NCBI RefSeq assembly: GCF_001885585.1
Contig: NZ_LSRP01000085.1
Coordinates: 1 to 64,000, forward strand
DNA length: 64,000 bases
Direction: 5' to 3'
Source of the DNA: Pararhizobium antarcticum
GTDB lineage: Bacteria; Pseudomonadota; Alphaproteobacteria; Rhizobiales; Rhizobiaceae
Shown: piece after piece, positions 8,497-20,085 of the stretch
Position numbering within the stretch: the first letter of the stretch is position 1
Layout: the number at the start of each line of letters is the position of its first letter
Notes under the pieces: generated by a model
Database searches by the model: none
Seen by the model: the letters and a program-made list of their open reading frames with translations, nothing else
What the model was told of the DNA's origin: nothing
Program-made: the position numbers and the translations under genes

Positions 8497-9747
8497 CTAG
8501 GCCGGCTGCGGCGTGACCTTTGCAGAGCCTTGCGGAGATGGCCGCACCTTCAAAAGATACACGAACAGCGCGACCACGACAAAACAGGCGGCCAGCGCAT
8601 AGGGCGCGCCGGCAAAGGCAACAGACGCCGATGGTCCGCCGAAATGGCTGAAGATCTGCGTGAAAATGAGCGGGCCGATGATCGTCGTGAGGCTCGAAAG
8701 ACTGGAAAGCGCACCCTGCAACTCCCCTTGCGCCGACGGCGGCACTTTGGCGGCCGCAACGCTGCGCAGCGGCGCATCGGCCAGCGCTTCGAAGCAGGTG
8801 AGCAGGATGACGGCATAGATCATCCAGCCCTGCCAGGCGATGGCGTAGCCGAACAGCCCGATGGCCGTGAAAACCAGACCGACAGCACCGGTCTTCCATT
8901 CGCCGAGCACGGGAAGGATGCGCGGCAGAACAAAACCCATGACAAAAGCGCCGCCAATGCCGAAAATACCCAGCGACAGGCCGATCTGGCCTTCGCTCCA
9001 GCCGTAACGCGCCGCAGACACAAAAGGCCAGACGGAGGGATAGACGGCATGCGCCAGCCAATAGAGAAAGAAGACCAGGCCGATCCAGCCGATACCAGGA
9101 TAGTTCCGCATCTGCTTCAATGCGCCGAGCGGGTTTGCCCGGCGCCAGTCGAACCGGCGGCGATGCTCCGGCGCGAGCGTTTCCGGCAGCAGGAACAGAG
9201 CGACGGCGAAATTCGCAAAGGCAAGCGCGGCGGCGCCATAGAAAGGGACACGCGGTCCGAATTCGCCGAGCAGGCCGCCGAGCACCGGGCCGAGCGCGAA
9301 GCCGGTGCCGAAGGCGATGCCGATCAATCCGAAATTCTTGGCCCGGTTGCTGTCGTCGCTGACATCGGCAATGTAGGCGGCGGCGGTCGAGAAACTCGCA
9401 CCGCTGATGCCGGCCAGTACCCGGCCGACAAACAGCATGCCGTAGCTCACCGCCAGCGCGCAGATGAGATTGTCGATGGCAAAGGTCAGCACCGAGGCAA
9501 GCAGGACCGGCCGGCGGCCGAAACGATCCGACAGATTGCCGATCAGCGGCGCAAACAGAAACTGCATGGCGGCATAGACAAGCAGCAGCCAGCCGCCATC
9601 CACGGCCGCCTCGCTGAGGCTCGCCCCGGTCAGTTCGACCAGATAGGCCGGCAGCACCGGCATGATGATCGCGATGCCCATGACATCGAGAAACAGAATG
9701 ACGAAAACGAGGAACAGGCCGCGCCGTGCAGATTTCGGATCGATCAA
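8497..9747 (-). CDS. MFS drug:H+ antiporter of the TetA type
   Basis: A 416-residue 12-helix major facilitator protein. The motif-A loop GNLSDRFGRRPVLL between helices 2 and 3 and the opening VFVILFLDVMGIAIIMPVLP are characteristic of the TCR/Tet subfamily, which includes class A/B/C tetracycline pumps. The frame extends upstream to an ATG at 9903, but those 52 residues do not look like an MFS N-terminus. A TTG at 9747, with GAGG 8 bases upstream, gives LIDPKSARRGLFL and the usual TetA length, so I place the start there. Whether tetracycline is a substrate cannot be told from sequence. No tetR-type regulator is adjacent; the nearest regulator is the LysR gene upstream. Confidence 0.9.
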   Translation of the reverse strand: MIDPKSARRGLFLVFVILFLDVMGIAIIMPVLPAYLVELTGASLSEAAVDGGWLLLVYAAMQFLFAPLIGNLSDRFGRRPVLLASVLTFAIDNLICALAVSYGMLFVGRVLAGISGASFSTAAAYIADVSDDSNRAKNFGLIGIAFGTGFALGPVLGGLLGEFGPRVPFYGAAALAFANFAVALFLLPETLAPEHRRRFDWRRANPLGALKQMRNYPGIGWIGLVFFLYWLAHAVYPSVWPFVSAARYGWSEGQIGLSLGIFGIGGAFVMGFVLPRILPVLGEWKTGAVGLVFTAIGLFGYAIAWQGWMIYAVILLTCFEALADAPLRSVAAAKVPPSAQGELQGALSSLSSLTTIIGPLIFTQIFSHFGGPSASVAFAGAPYALAACFVVVALFVYLLKVRPSPQGSAKVTPQPA

Positions 9748-9909
9748 CGGAAAACCCTCGTGTTTGCCTCCCGCATCAGGACGGAAGGCTGACCAGGAAC
9801 GGACCGGGCTGCACGCTGGATAGACGAACTGCTGGTGCGAAACAATCGATGACATTTCGATCGCCGCGCCGGCCGCAGGCGTGATGCGGATCGATGCAGT
9901 CACGGCCGC

Positions 9910-10809
9910 TCACGGGCGCGGCAGCGCCTTGAGGAAATCGACAAAGGCCATGAGCGGCGGCGGCATGTGCCGGCGGCTGGCATAATAGAGATAGGGTCCG
10001 GGGAAATCGGGCATCCAGTCCTCAAGGATCGGCACGAGTTCGCCACGGTCAATCGCAGGGCCTACGAACTCCTCGAAGGTGGCGATGATCCCGAGCCCGG
10101 CAATCGCGGCACCGATCTCCACTTCCAGCGTATTGGCGGTGATCCGGGCCCGGGGCGACAGACGCACGGTTTCCCCGCCACGTTCGAATTCCCAGGGCGC
10201 GACCCTGCCGCTGGCGAACCGGTGACGGATGCAGGCATGATCGAGAATGTCGCGCGGATGCTGCGGCTCGCCATGCGCCTCGAGATAGGCCGGCGAAGCG
10301 GCAATGACGAAACGCTGCCGGCGCGGGCCTATCGGCACGGCGATCATGTCCTTCTCGAGCATTTCGCCATAGCGCACGCCGGCATCGAAGCCGGCGGCGA
10401 GAACGTCGATGAAATTATCCTCGGCGATGACTTCCAGCGTGATGCCCGGATAAAGATGGAGAAAATCCGCGATGATGCCGGGAAGCACGACGCGGGCGAC
10501 GATGGTGGCAACGTTGAGCCGCAGCGTTCCGGTCGCGCTGTCGCGGAAACTGCCCACCTGGTCGAGCGCGGCGGCGACCTCGCTGAGCGCCGGCGACAGC
10601 CGCTCCAGCAATTGCTCGCCCGCTTCGGTCAGGGTCACGCTTCGTGTCGTGCGATTGAGCAGTCGCACGCCCAGCCGAAGCTCCAGCCGGCGCAGGGCCT
10701 CGCTCAAACTGGATGCCGAGACGCCGCGCAGGCGGGCAGCAGCACGAAAGTTCCGCTCCCGCGCAACGGCGGTGAAAGCGTCGAGATCAGCCAGCGGCAA
10801 ATCATTCAT
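9910..10809 (-). CDS. LysR family transcriptional regulator
   Basis: A 299-residue regulator with an N-terminal winged helix-turn-helix (residues 1-60; AAARLRGVSASSLSEALRRLE, then RLLNRTTRSVTLTEAG) and a periplasmic-binding-protein-like effector domain. I use the ATG at 10809; a TTG at 10824 would add five residues. It is divergent from the aldo/keto reductase at 10924. That is the classical arrangement for a LysR regulator controlling the neighbouring gene, and the shared 114-base interval contains inverted repeats. The effector is unknown. Confidence 0.93.
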   Translation of the reverse strand: MNDLPLADLDAFTAVARERNFRAAARLRGVSASSLSEALRRLELRLGVRLLNRTTRSVTLTEAGEQLLERLSPALSEVAAALDQVGSFRDSATGTLRLNVATIVARVVLPGIIADFLHLYPGITLEVIAEDNFIDVLAAGFDAGVRYGEMLEKDMIAVPIGPRRQRFVIAASPAYLEAHGEPQHPRDILDHACIRHRFASGRVAPWEFERGGETVRLSPRARITANTLEVEIGAAIAGLGIIATFEEFVGPAIDRGELVPILEDWMPDFPGPYLYYASRRHMPPPLMAFVDFLKALPRP

Positions 10810-10859
10810 TGTGCAATTTTCCAAACAGGCTGTTCATTCTAAAATGGATTATCGCACAA
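10809..10859. promoter_or_regulatory. Divergent LysR / aldo-keto reductase regulatory region
   Basis: The interval between the two divergent genes holds TTGTGC at 10809-10814 and its inverse GCACAA at 10854-10859. Between them is a small palindrome, CATT-CTAA-AATG, at 10835-10846. The latter fits the loose dyad expected of a LysR site. The operator role is inferred from position only. Confidence 0.4.
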
Positions 10860-10923
10860 AACAATTGCGCGTAAACCCATCTCCGGAACGACGCCGCAAC
10901 GGCGGCCCAGATGGAGAGACGAC

Positions 10924-11919
10924 ATGAAACAGGTTCAACTCGGAAACACCGGCCCCATCGTATCGAGCCTTGGCCTCGGCTGCATGGGCATGTCCGGCAT
11001 GTATGGCCCCTCCGACCGGGCCACCAGCATCGCCACCTTTCACGCCGCCATTGATGCCGGGGTCAACCTCATCGACACCGGCGACTTCTACGGCATGGGT
11101 CACAACGAGATGCTGATCGGCGAGGCGATGAAGGGCATCGACCGCGACAAGGTTGTTCTCAGCGTCAAGACCGGCGCGCTGCGGGACCGCGACGGCGGCT
11201 TCACCGGCACCGACAACCGCCCGGCGGCGCTGAAGAACTTCATCGCGTATTCCCTGCAGCGTCTCGGCGTCGACTATATCGACATCTACCGGCCGGCCCG
11301 TCTCGATCCGGATGTGCCGATCGAAGACACCGTCGGCGCCATCGCCGACATGATCAAGGCCGGTTATGTCCGTCATATCGGCCTGTCCGAAGTCGGCGCG
11401 GAGACAATCCGTCGTGCCGCCGCCGTGCATGCGATCGTCGACCTGCAGATCGAATACTCGCTGATCTCGCGCGGCATCGAGGAGACGATTCTGCCGGTCT
11501 GCCGCGATCTCGGCATCGGCATCACCGCCTATGGCGTCCTGTCGCGCGGCCTGATCAGCGGTCACTGGCAGAAAGCCCAGGGCTTGGAAAAGGGTGATTT
11601 CCGCTCGCACAGCCCACGGTTCCAGGACGGCAATATCGACAGCAACCTCGGCCTGGTCGAGGCATTGCGGACCATTGCAGAGGCCAAGAACGCCTCTGTC
11701 GCCCAGATCGCCATCGCCTGGGTCGCTGCCAAGGGCACCGATATCGTGCCGGTGATTGGGGCCAGAAGGCCCGATCGCCTTGCAGAGGCGCTTGGCTCGC
11801 AGCAGGTCAGCCTGACGACGCAGGATCTTGTCGCCATCGAACGGGCCGTGCCCAGGTATGCTGCGGTCGGCGCACGTTACCCGGACGCCGTGCTCGCCCA
11901 TATGGACAGCGAGCAATAA
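10924..11919 (+). CDS. Aldo/keto reductase
   Basis: A 331-residue (beta/alpha)8 NADPH-dependent oxidoreductase. It starts QLGNTGPIVSSLGLGCMGMSGMYG, typical of the branch that includes YakC-like enzymes. The catalytic Asp and Tyr are in DTGDFYGMGHNE and the Lys is probably in VVLSVKTG. At the position where many family members have QHRxDP, this protein reads YRPARLDP, so the usual catalytic His appears to be Ala. NADPH-binding elements (GVLSRGL, PVIGARRPDRL) are present. The substrate is unknown. It is divergent from a LysR regulator and ends at a bidirectional terminator. Confidence 0.92.
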   Translation: MKQVQLGNTGPIVSSLGLGCMGMSGMYGPSDRATSIATFHAAIDAGVNLIDTGDFYGMGHNEMLIGEAMKGIDRDKVVLSVKTGALRDRDGGFTGTDNRPAALKNFIAYSLQRLGVDYIDIYRPARLDPDVPIEDTVGAIADMIKAGYVRHIGLSEVGAETIRRAAAVHAIVDLQIEYSLISRGIEETILPVCRDLGIGITAYGVLSRGLISGHWQKAQGLEKGDFRSHSPRFQDGNIDSNLGLVEALRTIAEAKNASVAQIAIAWVAAKGTDIVPVIGARRPDRLAEALGSQQVSLTTQDLVAIERAVPRYAAVGARYPDAVLAHMDSEQ

Positions 11920-11930
11920 AAGGCAAAACG

Positions 11931-11961
11931 CGAACACCCCGTGCAATGCGCGGGGTGTTCG
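11931..11961. terminator. Bidirectional terminator hairpin
   Basis: A perfect 11-bp stem (CGAACACCCCG / CGGGGTGTTCG) with a 9-base loop sits between the convergent aldo/keto reductase and small exported protein genes. T-rich tracts follow on the minus strand (CGTTTTGCCTTTT) and, more weakly, on the plus strand. Confidence 0.75.
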
Positions 11962-11975
11962 GCATGGTTTTCACG

Positions 11976-12281
11976 TCAATCGACGTAGACCACCTTGCCG
12001 CCGTTCAAAGCTGTTTTGACCGCATTGACGCGGTTGAACGGGATATTCCGGCGCTCGAGAAGCTGGCGGATGGCGGGTGTCTTGCGGATCTCGTCCTGCG
12101 CCCGTGCCAGCGTCTGGGACGATGGATTCCGGTAGATCGACGGAATCTGCGGATAGTCGACAATATCGGAATACTGATAGATATAGATGATCTGCACACC
12201 GGGAACAGACTGGGCTTTCGCCGGGATCGCGCCCAGCGACAGGGCAATGGCAGACAACGCCATCAGGATGATTTTTTTCAT
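11976..12281 (-). CDS. Small exported protein, local family copy 2
   Basis: A 101-residue protein with a Sec signal peptide (MKKIILMALSAIALSLGAIPAKAQ). After a short spacer containing YIYQYSDIVDYPQ comes the conserved module: PSSQTLARAQDEIRKTPAIRQLLERRNIPFNRVNAVKT, split here by short variable turns, and ALNGGKVVYVD at the very end. The shared SPxT/AQxEI/NxV/NGGK pattern links it to the proteins at 221-574 and 12318-12668. It lies 36 bases behind copy 3 and is probably co-transcribed with it. The function is unknown; it is predicted to be periplasmic or extracellular. Confidence 0.8.
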   Translation of the reverse strand: MKKIILMALSAIALSLGAIPAKAQSVPGVQIIYIYQYSDIVDYPQIPSIYRNPSSQTLARAQDEIRKTPAIRQLLERRNIPFNRVNAVKTALNGGKVVYVD

Positions 12282-12317
12282 GGCAGTTTTTCCGTCTTCG
12301 CGAATTGTGCTTGCGCC

Positions 12318-12668
12318 CTAGCGGGCGAACAGGATCTTGCCGCCGTTTGCCGCCGTCTCGATCGCCAGCACATTGTGCGGCGCGATATGGCGACGCGCGA
12401 TAAAGTCACGCAGCATCGGGTCGGACATTACCTCGGACTGCGCGTTGGCGCGGGTCTCGGGCGACGGATCGCGGTAGATGACCGGGGCGCGCTGATCGTT
12501 GCGCGAATCCGTACTCAGCCAGACGACGTTGATGCCCGGCTCAAGCGGCCTGCCGAAGATGATGTTGCCGGCCGCCGTGTCGTCAGCGACGTCGTTGGCG
12601 CTGGCAGCAAGCGGGCTGGACAGCGATAGGGCCATTGCGGCAAGGGCAAGAGCAGTCAGTCGACGCAT
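12318..12668 (-). CDS. Small exported protein, local family copy 3
   Basis: A 116-residue protein with a signal peptide (MRRLTALALAAMALSLSSPLAASA). The C-terminal module matches the paralogues: SPETRANAQSEVMSDPML, a short helix with IAPHNVLAIE, and TAANGGKILFAR. I chose the ATG at 12668 because GGAG lies 8 bases upstream; the frame extends to an ATG at 12683. It is the first gene of a likely two-gene transcript with copy 2. I assign no function. Tandem duplication followed by dispersal, with one copy near dnaG, is the simplest history. Confidence 0.8.
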   Translation of the reverse strand: MRRLTALALAAMALSLSSPLAASANDVADDTAAGNIIFGRPLEPGINVVWLSTDSRNDQRAPVIYRDPSPETRANAQSEVMSDPMLRDFIARRHIAPHNVLAIETAANGGKILFAR

Positions 12669-12831
12669 GTGTTTCTCCTTCATGTCCCTGCCCCGCGGCT
12701 GGCAAAACAGCTGCGGAGCAGATGGTAATCATGGAAGAAATATAGGACGCCAAGCGGTCTTTACGACGGCAGAGGCGACAGTACACGCAAATTTGACAGT
12801 CCCCGGCACAGGCAACAGGCCGTTCGAACCG

Positions 12832-13773
12832 TCAGATATTACCGCTGAACGTATCGCAGGACGCCATCTTGCCGCTGTCGTAACCCCGCTTGAACCACTT
12901 GGCGCGTTGCGCAGAGGTGCCGTGGTTGAAGCTTTCCGGAACGACATAACCCTGGGTGCGCTTCTGCAGCGTATCATCGCCGATCTGGGTCGCTGCGTTC
13001 AGGGCTTCCTCGACGTCGCCCTGCTCGAGAAGTCCCTTCTGCTCGGTATACTTTCCCCAGATACCGGCGAAACAATCGGCCTGCAGTTCAACACGCACCG
13101 ACATGGCATTGGCCTCGGCCTCGCTCATCGACTGGCGTGCCTGGTTGAACTTCGGGAGAACACCGATCAGGTTCTGGACGTGATGGCCGACTTCATGCGC
13201 AAGCACATAGGCCTGGGCAAAATCACCCGTCGCATTGAATTTCCGCGCCAGTTCGTCGAAGAACTGCATGTCGAGATAGACCTTGCTGTCACCCGGGCAA
13301 TAGAACGGACCGGTCGCCGACGAGGCCATGCCGCAGGCCGAACTGACGCTGTCGCGGAACAAAACAAGCTTTGGCTCCTGGTAGGTTTCGCCTTCCGCCT
13401 GGAAAATGCCGTTCCAGGTATCCTCGGTCTCGGCCAGAACCGTCGACATGAAGGCCTTGGTCTCTTCTTCCTGTGCCGTGCCCTGCGGCGCCTGCGATCC
13501 GTCGCTCTGCTCGTAGCTGCTCGACGGGCCGGACATCTGCCCCCCATCCATCAGTTGCAAAAGGTCGATGCCAACCATCTTGAGACCGAAATAGACGACG
13601 ACCAGAAGAACGATCGTGCCGATGCTCATGCCGCCGCCGGCCCTGCGGGGACCGCCACCGCCCGGCATCCGGAAACCGCCGCGACCGAAGGGATTGCCCC
13701 TCATGCCGCCCGAAGGCCCCGCGCCGCGCTGATCCTCGACATTGCTCGACTGGCGCCGACCCTTCCATTCCAT
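12832..13773 (-). CDS. Neutral zinc metallopeptidase (YpfJ type), membrane-anchored
   Basis: A 313-residue protein with a Gly/Arg-rich cytoplasmic N-terminus (about residues 1-48), one transmembrane segment (MSIGTIVLLVVVYFGLKMVG) and a large periplasmic domain. That domain holds the zincin motif HEVGHHVQ, preceded by the AYVLAHE context typical of the putative neutral zinc metallopeptidase family. Flanking motifs such as FYCPGDSKVYLD and ELQADCFAGIWG, the latter probably giving the third zinc ligand, also fit. A longer frame begins at 14115; the ATG at 13773 has GGGAG 7 bases upstream and the normal family start. Substrates are unknown. Confidence 0.9.
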   Translation of the reverse strand: MEWKGRRQSSNVEDQRGAGPSGGMRGNPFGRGGFRMPGGGGPRRAGGGMSIGTIVLLVVVYFGLKMVGIDLLQLMDGGQMSGPSSSYEQSDGSQAPQGTAQEEETKAFMSTVLAETEDTWNGIFQAEGETYQEPKLVLFRDSVSSACGMASSATGPFYCPGDSKVYLDMQFFDELARKFNATGDFAQAYVLAHEVGHHVQNLIGVLPKFNQARQSMSEAEANAMSVRVELQADCFAGIWGKYTEQKGLLEQGDVEEALNAATQIGDDTLQKRTQGYVVPESFNHGTSAQRAKWFKRGYDSGKMASCDTFSGNI

Positions 13774-13967
13774 GCCTGATCTCCCGGTCTCGCCTGCCTT
13801 TGCGGCACGCACATTGTTGTTTGCGATCATATAACGCGCGAGACGCAAATTTGTACAAGAGCAAAGGAAGAAAACTCTGCAGACGTTTCGGCAGCGCTGC
13901 CAAGACCATTGGCAGGCGATGGACGCCCATGCCACAGTGCCGAACACGATTTGGGAGGAACAATCGA

Positions 13968-14996
13968 ATGAAAGCAGTGCGGCTCGAATCCATAGGCGAA
14001 ATCTTCGTGCGCGAGGTCGAGAAGCCCGTGCCCGGCCCGGACGATCTTCTGGTCCGCGTCGAGGCCTGTGGCATCTGCGGCACGGACCGGCACCTGCTGC
14101 ACGGCGAGTTTCCATCCAAACCGCCGCTGACGCTCGGCCATGAATTCTGCGGTATCGTCGAGGCGATGGGCAGCGGCGTGACGGGGTTTTCGCTCGGCGC
14201 CCGCATCACCGGCGATCCCAACATTTCCTGCGGCCGCTGCCCGCAATGCCTGGCCGGCCGGGTCAATCTCTGCCACAATCTGAAGGCCATCGGCATCGCC
14301 CGCGACGGCGGATTTGCCGACTATGTCATCGTGCCGCAAAAGCAGGCTTTCGAAATTCCGCTGACGCTTGATCCCGTGCACGGCGCCTTTTGCGAACCGC
14401 TGGCCTGCTGCCTGCACGGTGTCGACATGGCCAGCATCAAGGCCGGCTCCTCGGTCGTGGTCCTCGGCGGCGGCGTCATCGGCCTTCTCACCGTGCAGCT
14501 GGCGCGGCTCGCCGGTGCCACCACCGTCATTCTGTCCACCCGCCAGCAATCGCGCCGGGCGCTCGCCGAAGAGATTGGCGCGACGGCCAGCGTCGACCCC
14601 TCCGCCGGTGACGTCATCGAAGCGATTGCCGGGCCGAACGGGCTTGTTCCCGGTGGTGTTGATGTGGTTCTGGAATGCGCCGGCGTCAGCGAAACCGTGC
14701 AGCAGTCGCTACGGCTGGCCAAGTCCGGTGGCACCGTCGTCATTCTGGGCGTGCTGCCGCAGGGGCAAAAGGTCGAGATCGAGCCGTTCGATATTCTCTT
14801 TCGCGAATTGCGGGTTCTCGGCTCCTTCATCAATCCGTTTACGCACCGCAGGGCAGCCGACCTTGTTGCCTCCGGCGCGATCGAGATCGACAAACTGATT
14901 TCCCGGCGCATCTCGCTCGACGAAGCCCCCGATGTCATCAGCGCGCCGGCAGCCGCGGGTGAGGTCAAGGTCCTCGTCATTCCCGGCAAGGCCTGA
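13968..14996 (+). CDS. Zinc-dependent alcohol dehydrogenase (sorbitol/threonine dehydrogenase-like MDR family)
   Basis: A 342-residue medium-chain dehydrogenase. Catalytic zinc ligands are in EACGICGTDRH and GHEFCG. A structural zinc lobe with four Cys is in CGRCPQCLAGRVNLC, and the Rossmann NAD(P) motif is VVLGGGVIGLL. This architecture oxidises polyols or secondary alcohols such as sorbitol, xylitol or threonine; the sequence alone does not decide which. The frame extends upstream to 13800, but GGGAGG before the ATG at 13968 and the family start (MKAVRLESIGEI) fix the start. It stands alone, divergent from the metallopeptidase. Confidence 0.92.
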   Translation: MKAVRLESIGEIFVREVEKPVPGPDDLLVRVEACGICGTDRHLLHGEFPSKPPLTLGHEFCGIVEAMGSGVTGFSLGARITGDPNISCGRCPQCLAGRVNLCHNLKAIGIARDGGFADYVIVPQKQAFEIPLTLDPVHGAFCEPLACCLHGVDMASIKAGSSVVVLGGGVIGLLTVQLARLAGATTVILSTRQQSRRALAEEIGATASVDPSAGDVIEAIAGPNGLVPGGVDVVLECAGVSETVQQSLRLAKSGGTVVILGVLPQGQKVEIEPFDILFRELRVLGSFINPFTHRRAADLVASGAIEIDKLISRRISLDEAPDVISAPAAAGEVKVLVIPGKA

Positions 14997-15146
14997 CGAC
15001 CGGCAGCCCAGGCAGAGCGAATTGCGGGTCGGCGTCACGGCATGGTGAAGCGGCGGTTCTTTTTATTGGAACACAAGCCGTGTAAGAATCATTGTTGTGC
15101 CGCCGGCTCAGCTTTGGCATGACGACGGAAAATTCGGAGGATCGGG

Positions 15147-15872
15147 ATGGATATGTCAACGCTCAGGCGGATTGCCGCAAAGGCGACGATTGTTCTGGCT
15201 GTGGTTTCGCTGCCGGCCATGCTGGCTTTTGCAGCCGGTTCAGCACGGGCTGCCGATTGCAGCGGCACAGCCGCGCCCGGCCTCGACTGGGGCGAATGCA
15301 GCAAGAAGAACCTGATGCTGCAATACAGCGACCTGCAAGGCGCCAACCTGTTCAGCACCGATTTCGCCATGACGGACCTGACAAGCTCCAATCTCGCTTC
15401 GGCAAACCTCGAAAAGGCCACCCTGCTGCGCACCTGGCTGAATGGTTCGAAGGCCGAAAAGGCGAACTTTACCAAGGTCGAGGCCTATCGCAGCAGCTTT
15501 GCCAATATCAGCGCCGCCGGTGCAACCTTTTATAGCGCCGAACTGCAGCGCGCCGACTTCACCGGCGCGGACCTTACCGGTGTCAGTTTCGAGAAGGCCG
15601 AGCTTGGCCGCGCCAATTTCAGCAAGGCGAACCTGACAGGGGTGAAATTCTCCTACGCCAACCTGTCGCGTGCGCAACTCGACGAGGCTGTCTTCGACGG
15701 CCCCCTCGGCTTTGACCACGCCTTCCTGTTCCTGACACGGATAGAGGGGCTGGATCTGTCGGCCGCAAAAGGCCTCGAGCAATCGCAGATCGACCTTGCC
15801 TGCGGCGACAAATCCACCAAACTGCCGACCGGACTGACGACGCCGCCGGACTGGCCCTGCGATTTCGAATAG
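15147..15872 (+). CDS. Exported pentapeptide-repeat protein
   Basis: A 241-residue protein with a signal peptide ending near AGSARA-ADC. A run of pentapeptide repeats of the A(D/N)LxX type follows from about residue 55 to 185 (for example SDLQGANLFST, ANLEKATLL, ADFTGADLTGVSFEKAELGRANFSKANL, with single-residue gaps). These fold as a right-handed quadrilateral beta helix. Cys residues near both ends of the mature chain (CSGT, WGECS, LACGD, WPCDF) could form disulfides, consistent with a periplasmic location. Cytosolic relatives can mimic DNA; an exported one cannot, so its role is unknown. Confidence 0.88.
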   Translation: MDMSTLRRIAAKATIVLAVVSLPAMLAFAAGSARAADCSGTAAPGLDWGECSKKNLMLQYSDLQGANLFSTDFAMTDLTSSNLASANLEKATLLRTWLNGSKAEKANFTKVEAYRSSFANISAAGATFYSAELQRADFTGADLTGVSFEKAELGRANFSKANLTGVKFSYANLSRAQLDEAVFDGPLGFDHAFLFLTRIEGLDLSAAKGLEQSQIDLACGDKSTKLPTGLTTPPDWPCDFE

Positions 15873-16020
15873 GGGCATGGCGCCGCGCGTAGGACGCCGC
15901 TTTGGACGATCAAGGGGCGACGACGAACGGCCACGTATTTTCCTGTCGATTCCGGAATTTTCGGGGTTCCGCTGTGCCCCGGATTTCCCTATAAGCCGCT
16001 TCTAGCCTCGAAAGACCATT

Positions 16021-16069
16021 TCTGCGCACCCGGCCGGTGAAATTCACCCTGGCCGGTTTTTCGCGCAGA
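16021..16069 (+). promoter_or_regulatory. Terminator-shaped hairpin in the carB leader
   Basis: Just before carB (start 16090) lies CCGGCC-GGTGA...TCACC-CT-GGCCGG followed at once by TTTTT, the shape of an intrinsic terminator (16030-16061). A second 7-bp stem, TCTGCGC (16021-16027) with GCGCAGA (16063-16069), encloses it. No upstream gene needs a terminator this close to carB, so a transcription attenuator is possible. That role is inferred, not shown. Confidence 0.5.
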
Positions 16070-16089
16070 CGGACAAGCGGATAGAGATC

Positions 16090-19575
<3,486 letters not shown>

Positions 19576-19582
19576 GGGTCGT

Positions 19583-19837
19583 GTGATCAAGCCGCTGCGC
19601 TATACCTTGCATGCTGAGACCGTAATCCGCGAGCGTGGGTTGAACAAAAGCTGGATTGAGAACACGGTCCGCCAGCCGGACTGGCGGATACCGGACCCCG
19701 AGGACAAGGACATCGCGAGGCTGTATCGTCATATTTCCGAACGCGGGGACCGAATATTGCGGGTCGCATGCTTGGAAAATGTAGAGGAAATACGTATTAT
19801 ATCGGCATTTTTCGACCGAAAAGCGCGGAGACCATGA
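19583..19837 (+). CDS. DUF4258 domain protein, possible toxin-like partner
   Basis: An 84-residue basic protein beginning LRYTLHAETVIRERGLNKSWIENTV, with a central PDWRIPDPED and a final RIISAFFDRKARRP. This matches DUF4258, small proteins with a RelE/BrnT-like look (RH-rich start, short beta sheet, basic tail). The GTG start at 19583 is preceded by GAGG that overlaps the carB stop codon (TGA 19573-19575), implying translational coupling to carB. Its stop overlaps the start of the DUF2283 gene (ATGA). The pairing and order suggest a toxin-antitoxin-like module, but no catalytic residue can be named. Confidence 0.8.
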   Translation: MIKPLRYTLHAETVIRERGLNKSWIENTVRQPDWRIPDPEDKDIARLYRHISERGDRILRVACLENVEEIRIISAFFDRKARRP

Positions 19838-20031
19838 TGAAACCCATCGTAGAGTATGATCGCGACGCCGACGCCGCCTATATCCGCTTCTCAAGCGAGG
19901 CAATCCTTGAAAGCGAAGAGGTATCGGCTGGCATTGTTCTGGACTACGATCACGAGGGACATATCGTCGGTATGGAAGTTCTCGACGCCCGATCAAATCT
20001 GCCACCTGCAATGCTGAGCGCCGCGGCTTAA
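19834..20031 (+). CDS. DUF2283 domain protein, possible antitoxin-like partner
   Basis: A 65-residue acidic protein: YDRDADAAYIRFS near the start, then VSAGIVLDYDHEGHIVGMEVLDA, the DUF2283 signature of short beta strands. I use the first of two ATGs (19834), which overlaps the stop codon of the DUF4258 gene by an ATGA junction. The acidic nature contrasts with its basic partner, as in many two-component small-protein pairs. DUF2283 and DUF4258 genes are often neighbours in bacterial genomes; the pair's activity is, as far as I know, not established. Confidence 0.82.
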   Translation: MMKPIVEYDRDADAAYIRFSSEAILESEEVSAGIVLDYDHEGHIVGMEVLDARSNLPPAMLSAAA

Positions 20032-20059
20032 CTGACAAGACCGAATTGCTCGACCCGGT

Positions 20060-20085
20060 GACAACGCGCAACGTTAAACGTTGTC
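20060..20085 (+). terminator. Hairpin after the DUF2283 gene
   Basis: A 7-bp stem (GACAACG / CGTTGTC) about 30 bases after the stop codon, with an A-rich tail on the plus strand and no T run. It may end the carB transcript or protect its 3' end. Confidence 0.35.

Noticed and set aside
7050-9792. Long plus-strand frames (7050-8345 and 8284-9792)
   Set aside because: They are shadows of the MATE and TetA-like genes; the translations are rich in Arg, Gln, Asp and His without hydrophobic cores.
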